This document shows, in pieces, positions 1-6,619 of a DNA stretch of 6,619 bases. Source of the stretch: Parabacteroides sp. GTDB taxonomy: Bacteria; Bacteroidota; Bacteroidia; Bacteroidales; Tannerellaceae. The first letter of the stretch is position 1; each line of letters opens with the position of its first letter. A program made the position numbers and the translations under genes. The stretch is from positions 1 to 6,619 of the forward strand of contig DXRF01000180.1 of the NCBI GenBank assembly GCA_019411205.1, read 5' to 3'. The notes under the pieces are model-generated. The model saw only the letters and a program-made list of their open reading frames with translations. It was not told where the DNA came from and did not search any database.

Positions 1-3000
1 ATGCAATTAATCGGAAAGAAAAAAATCTTTTCATGTATACATATTGTGTTTGTCTTGTTTCTTTTTGTATCTCTGGCAAATGCACAAAATCAGAAAGTAC
101 GACTGAGTGGAGAGAATCTGACGTTGAAAGCTGCTTTTAAACAAATTGAGCAGCAAACCAAGATGTCTGTTGATTACGATGCAGAAGTGGTCAATACCTT
201 CCGCCGAGTTCCTACTGTAACAAAAACATTGACAGTTAACGAACTTTTGAAGCAGTTGCTCCAAAATACAGGATATACCTATACGTTTGAAGGGGCGCAT
301 ATTCTGATTAAAGTCCAGCCGTTGAAAGGTAAGAAAAGGAAGGTAACTGGGACAATTACGGATGAGACCGGATTATCGGTGATTGGTGCTAATGTTGTGG
401 AAAAGGGAACGACTAACGGTGTCATAACCGACTTGAACGGAAATTTCACAATCGAAGTTGCAGATAATGCAATATTGAAAATCTCGTATGTCGGGTATAG
501 TTCTAGTGAAATGCGTGTTGGAAATCGGACACATCTGACTATTCAGATAAAAGAGGATACAGAACTTTTGGACGAAGTAGTTGTGATTGGCTATGGTGTG
601 GTAAAGAAAAGTGACTTGACAGGTTCGGTTAGTTCCGTAAAATCTGAAGAAGTTAATGCTTATCCTTCTGCTAATCTGCTACAGGCCATTTCTGGCAAAA
701 CATCCGGTATGGAGATCAAACAGAATACTGGTGCACCGGGGGGGAGCATCAGCGTGAGGATTCGTGGTGCAAATTCTGTTCAGGGTAGCAATGAACCGCT
801 GTATGTGGTTGATGGCTTTCCTATTTCCGGTGGTCCGACTAATCTGAATAATTCGGATATAGAAAGTATTGAAATCTTGAAAGATGCATCAGCTACGGCT
901 ATTTATGGTTCAAGAGGTGCGAATGGGGTGGTGATGATTACGACAAAACAGGGTAAGACTGGTAAAACTCGGGTGGAACTGGATGCTAGTTATACTACGC
1001 AGTCTCTCGTAAAAAAGTTGGATTTGATGAACGCAACAGAGTATGCACAGTTTTATAACATGCAGCAGTTAAATGATACGGGGAAAGAATATTTTACAGC
1101 TGATCAAATCTCAGAATTCGGAGAAGGATATGACTGGCAAGATCTGATATTTCGGAATGCTCCAATTTTAAGGACCAATTTGTCGATAACCGGTGGTAAT
1201 GAGAAAACCCAGTTTATGTTGGGTGGAAGTGTGTATATGCAGGATGGTATTATAAAAGGTAGTGACTATGACAGGTATTCATTGTTGGCAAAAATAAACC
1301 ATAAGGTAAATAAATATTTTGCGGTCAATTTCTCCAGTTCTTTAACCAGAGCAGAAACGGATCGTAAGGACAGTGGAGGTGGTGCAAGAGGTAGTTCGAT
1401 GATCTCATCTGCAATCTCGGCTCCTCCGACACTTACTCCTTATAACGAAGATGGTAGCTATCGGGTGTTGGCTACAGAATATCCTTTTGTTGCTACGGAT
1501 ATAATTAATCCGATTAATTTCATTAATGAACAGAGTAATCATGTCCGGAAGAACAGTGTTCTAGCTAATGTCTCTTTTGTCATTACTCCAATTTCAGATT
1601 TGACGATTAAAATTATGGGAGGTATTCAGAATAATGACGAACTTACTTCCGGATACAAGAGCCTTCAGTTTTTGCATTCTTCTGGAAATGCTAGTTTGAA
1701 AGCAACTCAATTTACTAGTTTGTTGAGTGAAAATACGGTAAACTATAATAAGAGAATCGGGGAACATTCATTTTCTGTATTAGGAGGGATTACTTATCAG
1801 AATTTTCTTGATACGAATGTTTCCGGTTCCGGTTCCGGTTTTTTGAATGATGTTTTTGATGTGTATAGCTTGCAATCGGCATCAACTCCAGGGGTTCCTT
1901 CTTCTTTCTATGCAAAGTCTGTCCTGTTGTCTTATCTAGCTCGGGTAAACTATAGTTTCAATGATAAATATCTGCTAACTGCGAGTATTCGTAGAGATGG
2001 TTCTTCTCGGTTTAGTGATGGAAATAAATGGGGTAATTTTCCGTCTGCTGCCTTTGCTTGGAGAGTTTCAAACGAAGATTTCCTGAAAGATGTTAAAGCT
2101 TTGTCTAACTTGAAAGTTCGTGCAAGCTGGGGAAAAACCGGTAGTCAGGCTATCGCTGCTTATGCAACCTTAAATACGCTTTCAAATGGTAAGGTGATTT
2201 TTGATGATGCCCTTTACAACACTTTTGCACCGGGAACACGTTTGCCGGGTGATTTGAAGTGGGAAACAACCGAACAATATGATTTTGGAGTGGATATTGG
2301 TTTGTGGAACCGTTTGAATATAACATTAGATGGTTACGTGAAAAATACGAGTGATTTACTTAATACGGTTATTCTACCGAGTTCTTCCGGTTATACAAGT
2401 ACGATAAGGAATGTAGGAAAAGTCCAGAATAAAGGTTTTGAGGCTTCTTTGGATGCCCGGATTCTGACGGGAGAGGTCAAATGGAATGTCAATGCAAATA
2501 TCTCTTTTAACCGGAATAAAGTAAAGAAATTGAACGGAGGAGAGGATATTTATGGCGGAAGCGTAAATGCCGTTGTGATTAGTGATGAAACGAATATTTT
2601 GCGGGAAGGATATCCGATCGGACAGTTCTATGGTTATCTTGAAGATGGATATGACAGCGAAGGGCGGATTGTCTTTAAAGATTTGGATGGAGATAATGTG
2701 ATTACTAAAAATGATAAAACATTCATTGGTGATCCGAATCCTGACTTTATTTATGGATTTACGACGGATGTCAGCTACAAAGGTTTTGAGCTGAGTTTAT
2801 TTTTTCAGGGAAGTCAGGGAAATGATTTATTCAATGCCAGTGCTATATCCAATACGATCGATTATGGTTTTGGGCTGAATATGCCGAAAGAAGTTTTTTA
2901 CAATCACTGGACTCCGGAAAATGTGAATGCTAAGTATCCGGCAATCAGCTATAATACAACAGTAAAGGTCTCTGACCGTTTTATTGAAAATGGCTCGTTT

Positions 3001-3240
3001 CTGCGTTTGCGGAATATCCAGCTTACATATAATGTACCTGTAAAGAAGTTACATTGGAAATGGATTAATGACATTCAGATTTATGCCAGCGGGCAAAATC
3101 TTTTGACATTTACGAAATATTCCTGGTGGGATCCGGAAGTTAATTCATTTGGAGGGTCATCTTCCACATCACAAGGGATAGATTTTAATAGTTATCCTTC
3201 TTCGAAATCATATACTTTTGGGGTAAGATTTGGATTTTAA
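1..3240 (+). CDS. SusC/RagA-family TonB-dependent outer-membrane transporter with N-terminal STN domain
   Basis: Outer-membrane importer that moves a ligand captured by its SusD partner into the periplasm with TonB-ExbBD energy. Seen in the 1079-aa product: a Sec signal peptide (KKK, then a hydrophobic stretch ending ANA, probable cleavage near residue 28); an STN (secretin/TonB short N-terminal) domain at about 33-105; a carboxypeptidase-regulatory-like beta-sandwich at about 113-186 (VTGTITDETG, ISYVGY); a TonB-box-like DEVVVIGYG at 191-199; a plug at about 205-318 with VRIRGANS, PLYVVDG and the SusC signature IEILKDASATAIYGSRGANG; then a long beta-barrel ending in Phe (VRFGF), as usual for barrel assembly. 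Length fits STN-bearing SusC proteins. The start at base 1 is chosen because it gives the signal peptide; the next Met would remove it. The ribosome-binding site and promoter lie outside the window. In this family an STN domain normally signals to a FecR-like anti-sigma factor controlling an ECF sigma factor, so such a pair is inferred upstream. The substrate is unknown; no frameshift was seen. Confidence 0.96.
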   Translation: MQLIGKKKIFSCIHIVFVLFLFVSLANAQNQKVRLSGENLTLKAAFKQIEQQTKMSVDYDAEVVNTFRRVPTVTKTLTVNELLKQLLQNTGYTYTFEGAHILIKVQPLKGKKRKVTGTITDETGLSVIGANVVEKGTTNGVITDLNGNFTIEVADNAILKISYVGYSSSEMRVGNRTHLTIQIKEDTELLDEVVVIGYGVVKKSDLTGSVSSVKSEEVNAYPSANLLQAISGKTSGMEIKQNTGAPGGSISVRIRGANSVQGSNEPLYVVDGFPISGGPTNLNNSDIESIEILKDASATAIYGSRGANGVVMITTKQGKTGKTRVELDASYTTQSLVKKLDLMNATEYAQFYNMQQLNDTGKEYFTADQISEFGEGYDWQDLIFRNAPILRTNLSITGGNEKTQFMLGGSVYMQDGIIKGSDYDRYSLLAKINHKVNKYFAVNFSSSLTRAETDRKDSGGGARGSSMISSAISAPPTLTPYNEDGSYRVLATEYPFVATDIINPINFINEQSNHVRKNSVLANVSFVITPISDLTIKIMGGIQNNDELTSGYKSLQFLHSSGNASLKATQFTSLLSENTVNYNKRIGEHSFSVLGGITYQNFLDTNVSGSGSGFLNDVFDVYSLQSASTPGVPSSFYAKSVLLSYLARVNYSFNDKYLLTASIRRDGSSRFSDGNKWGNFPSAAFAWRVSNEDFLKDVKALSNLKVRASWGKTGSQAIAAYATLNTLSNGKVIFDDALYNTFAPGTRLPGDLKWETTEQYDFGVDIGLWNRLNITLDGYVKNTSDLLNTVILPSSSGYTSTIRNVGKVQNKGFEASLDARILTGEVKWNVNANISFNRNKVKKLNGGEDIYGGSVNAVVISDETNILREGYPIGQFYGYLEDGYDSEGRIVFKDLDGDNVITKNDKTFIGDPNPDFIYGFTTDVSYKGFELSLFFQGSQGNDLFNASAISNTIDYGFGLNMPKEVFYNHWTPENVNAKYPAISYNTTVKVSDRFIENGSFLRLRNIQLTYNVPVKKLHWKWINDIQIYASGQNLLTFTKYSWWDPEVNSFGGSSSTSQGIDFNSYPSSKSYTFGVRFGF

Positions 3241-3269
3241 TTAAAGAACGATTAAAAGATAATTAAAGA
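3241..3269 (+). promoter_or_regulatory. A-rich susC-susD intergenic leader with repeated AATTAAAGAA
   Basis: The 29-bp gap has no Shine-Dalgarno-like AGGAG. It carries AATTAAAGAA at 3239-3248 (overlapping the susC-like stop codon) and again at 3261-3270 (running into the ATG), with a related ATTAAAAGAT at 3251-3260. Unstructured A-rich leaders without a strong Shine-Dalgarno are common for Bacteroides translation starts, so this is best read as the initiation region of the downstream gene. Whether the repetition matters is unknown. Confidence 0.4.
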
Positions 3270-4730
3270 ATGAAAGCAAGTATAATACATAAATTCATAA
3301 ATCCATGTAGTTGGATATTGTTATCATTTGCTCTGTTTCTTTCCTGTAGTGACGAATTGATCGAACATCCGAAAGCAATGGTTGTCGAAAATTTCTATAA
3401 AACTCCGGAAGAGGTGGAAAGTGCCACAAATGCGATTTATAATCAATTGAGAACGACCACTCAAATGTCTGTGTATGAGGCGACGCTGGAGTGTCTCTCT
3501 GATTTTGTATATGGACGTGGAAGTTGGACACAAATCGGAGAGTATAAGAAGTTAAATGATACGAATATAACGAGAGTTTCCGGCATATGGAAGAGTTTCT
3601 TTATCAGTATACGTTGTGCAAATCTTGTGATCAAGAATTCTCCGAAAGGGAATCCGGATATAGATGTTTTTGTCGCAGAGGCAAAATTCATGCGAGCATT
3701 CGTATATTTTCATCTGGTTCGTAATTGGGGAGGAGTACCTTTGCGTACAGAAGAGAATATGTCTGAAATAGATGTACCCAGAGCTTCCGAAGATGAGGTT
3801 TATGCTTTTATCATAAATGATTTACTTGAAGCGGAAAAAGTTTTACCTGAAAAGAGAAATATGAGTGGACGTCCTTCTAAGTGGGCGGCAAAGACATTGT
3901 TAGCGGATGTCTATTTACAGTTAGGCGAATATTCCAAATCACGTGTGAAAGCTGAAGAGGTTGTAAAGAGTGGTGCTTTTTCTTTGGTTCCAGTTGCATC
4001 GAAAGAGGATTTTCAAGAAAATGTATTTGGGCCTTCTGTTATAACTTCCAGTGAAGAAATCTTTTATTTGAAGTATTCTAATATCGTGTCCGGCCAAAGT
4101 AATTATATGTTGTGGATTCTGAATCATTTTGAAACGGGTGGTTTTCCGTTTGGAGGAGCTTATGCAATATATGGAGATTTGACGAATCCTGTTTATAAGG
4201 AATGGGATGACAGGGATTTGAGGAAGCAACTCTGGAGCCCAGTAGAGTTTGGTTTAGGTGCAAACACTTTGGTCTGCACGAAGTTCGTTGATAAAAATGC
4301 AATTAGCAAGGCTGGAGGAGCTAATGACGATCCGGTTTACGGATATTCGGATTTATTATTGATCTATGCGGAAGCCTTGGTGATGGAAACTGGAAAAGTT
4401 ACGGTCGAGGCTTTGGAGGCAGTCAATCAGGTTAGACGTAGAGCTTATGGGCAGAATGTGATGGCTACTTCTGAATTTGATTACAAGCAGTCGGATTGCC
4501 CATCTGCGAGTACCTTATTAGATCTGATTATGAAGGAGCGTGGATATGAATTCCAAGTAGAAGGTAAACGTTGGTTGGAGCTTAAAAGAACGGGAAAAGC
4601 TGTAGAAATCATAAAGGCATCGAAGGGGCTGGATGTCTCTGATATAAGTTTCTTGTGGCCTATTCCGATAGACGAGATTAATTATAATGGAGCTTTGGAT
4701 CCTAAAACTGACCAAAATCCAGGTTATTAA
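3270..4730 (+). CDS. SusD/RagB-family nutrient-binding outer-membrane lipoprotein
   Basis: Surface lipoprotein that acts as the substrate-binding lid on the SusC-like channel encoded just upstream. The 486-aa product starts with a lipoprotein signal: a hydrophobic run followed by LFLSC, with Cys26 as the likely lipidated residue. The next residues, SDE, resemble the acidic export signal that sends Bacteroidota lipoproteins to the cell surface. The body matches the family: an N-terminal SusD-like region from about 27 to 210 (FYKTPEEVESATNAIYNQL near the start, then AEAKFMRAFVYFHLVRNWGGVPL, a TPR-type helix and turn) and a C-terminal RagB/SusD region with LLLIYAEAL, VNQVRRRAYG, ERGYEFQVEGKRWLELKRTGKA and the closing WPIPIDEINYNG...QNPGY. 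Length is slightly below many family members but complete. It is 29 bp from the transporter gene and surely co-transcribed with it. SusD proteins diverge too much to infer the ligand by eye. Confidence 0.96.
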   Translation: MKASIIHKFINPCSWILLSFALFLSCSDELIEHPKAMVVENFYKTPEEVESATNAIYNQLRTTTQMSVYEATLECLSDFVYGRGSWTQIGEYKKLNDTNITRVSGIWKSFFISIRCANLVIKNSPKGNPDIDVFVAEAKFMRAFVYFHLVRNWGGVPLRTEENMSEIDVPRASEDEVYAFIINDLLEAEKVLPEKRNMSGRPSKWAAKTLLADVYLQLGEYSKSRVKAEEVVKSGAFSLVPVASKEDFQENVFGPSVITSSEEIFYLKYSNIVSGQSNYMLWILNHFETGGFPFGGAYAIYGDLTNPVYKEWDDRDLRKQLWSPVEFGLGANTLVCTKFVDKNAISKAGGANDDPVYGYSDLLLIYAEALVMETGKVTVEALEAVNQVRRRAYGQNVMATSEFDYKQSDCPSASTLLDLIMKERGYEFQVEGKRWLELKRTGKAVEIIKASKGLDVSDISFLWPIPIDEINYNGALDPKTDQNPGY

Positions 4731-4734
4731 AATT

Positions 4735-4739
4735 AGGTG
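4735..4739 (+). promoter_or_regulatory. Shine-Dalgarno-like AGGTG before the oxidoreductase gene
   Basis: AGGTG is partly complementary to the 16S rRNA 3' end and ends 8 nt before the ATG at 4748. It supports that start, which also yields the RR-containing leader peptide. It is the only recognisable Shine-Dalgarno-like site in front of a gene in this window. Confidence 0.45.
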
Positions 4740-4747
4740 TAAGTATT

Positions 4748-6097
4748 ATGGATAGACGAACAATGATTAGGTCGCTGGGGATAATCCCGGCGACTGGTCT
4801 AATTACAACATTAAAAGCTGAAAAAGTCGACGAGAGGATAGATTTCCCTAGGATAGAGACTGATATCTTGGTTGTTGGAGGGGGTACTGCAGGTACTATT
4901 GCCGCAATCCAAGCAGGTAGGGCTGGTTGTAATGTTATTTTATTGGAAAGCGGCAACCAGCTTGGTGGGACTATGACGACTGGAGGGGTCTGTTTTCCTG
5001 GATTATTTTATGCATGGGGTAAACAGATTGTTGGGGGAATAGGTTGGGAACTTGTTACAGAGGCTGTAAAAATGAACGGCGATGTATTGCCGGATTTTAA
5101 TAAGCCTTTTGGAAGAAGTCATCCTAAACATCAGATTTTGTTGAATGCCCCTTTGTTTGCTATGTTAGCGGAAGAAAAATGCATAAAGGCCGGAGTTTCC
5201 ATCCGGTATTATGAAACTCCAGTAAGTGTAACGGCTCTCAAGTCTGGTTGGAATGTTGAGGTTTTGGGAAAAGGTACCCATATAGCAATAAACTGTAAAC
5301 AAATAATTGATGCAACGGGGAATGCTTCTGTTGCGGCTTTGGCTGGATATAGACGTTTAAAGGAAAAGGAAGTACAACCAGGGTCTTTAATTTTTGAGTT
5401 GGAAGGGTATGATTTATCATCTTTGGATTTTTCAGATCTTTCAAATAAGTTTGATGATGCCTTAAAGAGGGGAGTACTACTAAAGACAGATGCATATGCT
5501 GGAATAAAAGGATTGCTGACGGTTAAAGGAGGTTTGGCTACACAACATATATTGAATGCAGATTCTTCAACTTCGGAATTGCATACACGGGCCAATATTG
5601 AAGGGCGTACTTCCTTGTTAAGGATTCTTCGTTTTGTACATACTTTACCAGGATGTGAGAGTGCACGAATAAAAAAAATGCAAGCTGAAACTGCGATTCG
5701 TGAAACTTACCGAATTGATGGCTTATACAAAATTTCTCATCGGGATTATATAGAAGGAAAAATTTTTGATGATTCTCTTTCCTATTCTTATTATCCTATA
5801 GATTTACATGTTACACATGGTGTCTCACCAAAGCATTTGGCTGAAGGAGTAGTTGCAACAGTTCCTTTACGTGCTTTAATACCAAAAGATAGTCGCAATT
5901 TTTTGGTCGCAGGCCGCTGTGTTAGTAGTGACCGATTAGCCAATTCTGCTTTGCGTGTACAAGCTTCTTGCATGGGGATGGGGCAGGTAGCAGGAGCAGC
6001 AGCGGTTTTGGCTTGTGTGAGAGGAAAATCTCCGGTCGATTTATCTATTGAGGAGCTAAAAACATTAATTCGGAAATATGGAGGTATTGTCCCTTGA
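4748..6097 (+). CDS. FAD-dependent oxidoreductase, FAD_oxidored (PF12831-like) family, with Tat-like leader
   Basis: Flavoenzyme of the FAD_oxidored type; its substrate is not known from sequence. The 449-aa product shows a Rossmann dinucleotide-binding fold at about 38-80: DILVVGGGTAGTIAA with GxGxxG at Gly44/46/49, the ribose-binding acid Glu67 ending the second strand (ILLES), and the GG motif in LGGTMTTGGV (Gly73-Gly74). A second FAD contact, IIDATGNAS, lies at 186-194. The C-terminal block from 383, RNFLVAGRCVSSDRLANSALR followed by SCMGMGQVAGAAA, is the family's characteristic end. The N-terminus, MDRRTMIRSLG plus a short hydrophobic stretch to about residue 22, resembles a twin-arginine leader, so a folded periplasmic flavoprotein is inferred; the hydrophobic part is short and cleavage is uncertain. 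It starts 17 bp after the SusD stop and probably belongs to the same transcript. A terminator-like hairpin 70 bp downstream suggests it is the last gene. Relatives are often loosely annotated as putative xanthan lyase, which should not be taken as a function. Confidence 0.9.
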   Translation: MDRRTMIRSLGIIPATGLITTLKAEKVDERIDFPRIETDILVVGGGTAGTIAAIQAGRAGCNVILLESGNQLGGTMTTGGVCFPGLFYAWGKQIVGGIGWELVTEAVKMNGDVLPDFNKPFGRSHPKHQILLNAPLFAMLAEEKCIKAGVSIRYYETPVSVTALKSGWNVEVLGKGTHIAINCKQIIDATGNASVAALAGYRRLKEKEVQPGSLIFELEGYDLSSLDFSDLSNKFDDALKRGVLLKTDAYAGIKGLLTVKGGLATQHILNADSSTSELHTRANIEGRTSLLRILRFVHTLPGCESARIKKMQAETAIRETYRIDGLYKISHRDYIEGKIFDDSLSYSYYPIDLHVTHGVSPKHLAEGVVATVPLRALIPKDSRNFLVAGRCVSSDRLANSALRVQASCMGMGQVAGAAAVLACVRGKSPVDLSIEELKTLIRKYGGIVP

Positions 6098-6167
6098 ACT
6101 TATAGGATGTTGTTTGCTAAAGGATATCTCCCTTATTGTATAAAATGATCCTGAAAGCTAAAAAGAA

Positions 6168-6202
6168 ATCTCGAATCAAGTTGTATTTGAGATATAATTT
6201 TT
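6168..6202 (+). terminator. Putative weak intrinsic terminator of the susC-susD-oxidoreductase operon
   Basis: ATCTCGAAT (6168-6176) pairs with ATTTGAGAT (6185-6193) as 9 bp including one G-U, around an 8-nt loop. It is followed by ATAATTTTT, giving a U5 tract at 6198-6202. It sits 70 bp after the oxidoreductase stop, a sensible place to end the operon. The stem is AT-rich and three bases separate it from the U run, so termination may be inefficient. Confidence 0.45.
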
Positions 6203-6240
6203 AGGTATAAAAACGATTTATTTCGTAAAATGCAAAAAAA

Positions 6241-6328
6241 TTCATGACGACAGTCTTTATTGCAGTGAAGTTCGATTTCGTGCATGATGGTTTTGCACTT
6301 CATATCGATGAAGACTGTCGTTGTTGAA
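6241..6328. repeat. Long imperfect inverted repeat (hairpin), function unknown
   Basis: ACGACAGTCTT (6247-6257) is perfectly complementary to AAGACTGTCGT (6311-6321). In the same register the pairing continues inward through 6258-6262 with 6306-6310, skips a 2x2 mismatch, and resumes with GTGAAG at 6265-6270 (one G-U) against CTTCAT at 6298-6303. An inner GTGCA (6280-6284)/TGCAC (6294-6298) hairpin can close the tip by taking over C6298. Outside the core, G-U and A-U pairs extend the stem to about 6244-6324, and a further few pairs past a bulge reach 6241-6328. No U tract follows on either strand, so a simple intrinsic terminator is unlikely. A palindromic genomic repeat, a 3'-end stabilising structure or a small RNA are possible. 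Confidence 0.55.
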
Positions 6329-6483
6329 ATGAAGTGTCTGACTTCTCAAAAATAGCTCCTATTTTCTTGCTTGTTTCGTATAGTTCCCCTGTCTGGGTTC
6401 AAATATTCGATTCTCTGAGTGTTAAGGTTTATTGGAATGTGTAAGATGAGGTGAAGTACGCAGGTTTTTTACGCGTATATCAC

Positions 6484-6521
6484 AAAAAGTAGGTTTTTTT
6501 TAGAGCAGAAAAAGCCTACTT
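6484..6521 (-). terminator. Inverted repeat resembling a minus-strand intrinsic terminator
   Basis: AAGTAGG (6487-6493) pairs with CCTACTT (6515-6521). Inside it, a T run (6494-6501) faces an A-rich segment (6507-6514), leaving AGAGC as the loop. On the plus strand this is a continuous 15-bp stem with two G-U pairs but no U tract after it. On the minus strand the outer 7 bp hold, two inner pairs become C-A mismatches, and the stem runs into TTTTT (complement of 6484-6488). It is therefore better read as a terminator for a gene arriving from the right, with possible bidirectional action. Confidence 0.4.
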
Positions 6522-6619
6522 AAAATCATCCGCTTTTGAGGATCAAAATAGAAAAACAGTCGGTTATTGTAAAAAATATAGTATCATTTCTTTTTCCGCG
6601 TACATAATAATATATTTTC

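Larger units (their letters stand above)
6098..6619. other. Intergenic region without a convincing gene, rich in inverted repeats
   Basis: This 522-bp AT-rich stretch follows the last operon gene and holds no convincing coding sequence. It contains a terminator-like hairpin (6168-6202), a long imperfect hairpin (about 6241-6328), two small hairpins (6331-6345, arms GAAGT/ACTTC; 6349-6365, arms AAAATAG/CTATTTT), a 5-bp stem at 6457-6477 (TACGC/GCGTA) and a 35-bp inverted repeat with a T run on the minus strand (6484-6521). A 56-codon minus-strand reading frame (6133-6303) and an open minus-strand frame from the right edge to 6526 are noted as weak candidates only. No convincing promoter for a gene to the right was found. 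Confidence 0.7.

Noticed and set aside
738..744. A run of seven G in the plug domain as a phase-variation tract
   Set aside because: It encodes the Pro-Gly-Gly of the common APGG plug motif (CCG GGG GGG). Seven bases is short for phase switching and the frame is intact.
5209..5595. A 128-codon minus-strand frame inside the oxidoreductase gene
   Set aside because: It lies wholly antisense to a well-supported FAD-domain gene, shows no recognisable domain, and is best explained as a codon-bias shadow. The other minus-strand frames inside the three genes were rejected for the same reason.
4748..6097. Naming the flavoenzyme a xanthan lyase, fumarate reductase or L-aspartate oxidase
   Set aside because: The conserved features seen are those of the general FAD_oxidored family. 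No lyase domain is visible, and no substrate-specific motif of the succinate dehydrogenase/aspartate oxidase group could be identified.
6241..6328. The long inverted repeat as an insertion-sequence or invertible-promoter boundary
   Set aside because: No transposase or recombinase gene is present. The arms are too short and too close together to enclose a promoter or gene, and no target-site duplication could be recognised.
6349..6365. AAAATAG/CTATTTT hairpin as another terminator
   Set aside because: The stem has a single G-C pair and a 3-nt loop, and no real U tract lies beyond the arm itself. It is likely chance in AT-rich DNA.

Overview
The window reads as part of a nutrient-acquisition operon from a gut-type member of the Bacteroidales, most likely Bacteroides or a close relative. 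The grounds are a SusC/SusD pair (a Bacteroidota hallmark), AT-rich DNA with A-rich gene leaders mostly lacking Shine-Dalgarno sites, and a lipoprotein signal followed by acidic residues. No rRNA, tRNA, CRISPR array, transposase or phage gene was seen.

Layout: bases 1-3240 encode a SusC/RagA-type TonB-dependent outer-membrane transporter with an extra N-terminal STN domain. After 29 bp comes its SusD/RagB-type surface lipoprotein partner (3270-4730). After 17 bp comes a FAD-dependent oxidoreductase of the FAD_oxidored family with a Tat-like leader (4748-6097). All three are on the plus strand and closely spaced, so they are probably one transcript. The promoter and any regulator lie left of the window, which opens exactly on the susC-like ATG. 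Bases 6098-6619 contain no convincing gene but several inverted repeats: a weak terminator-like hairpin just after the operon, an unusual long imperfect hairpin with a competing fold (about 6241-6336), and a terminator-like hairpin best read on the minus strand (6484-6521).

How the genes may work together: SusD would capture a ligand at the cell surface and SusC would import it using TonB energy. The oxidoreductase could then oxidise or reduce the imported compound or a product of it. The STN domain implies control by an anti-sigma/ECF-sigma pair, expected just upstream. No glycoside hydrolase, lyase, peptidase or sulfatase is present, so the substrate cannot be named from this window. The locus is largely a recognisable type. 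The points deserving a second look are the redox enzyme as the only enzyme of a SusCD operon, and the structured 3' region.
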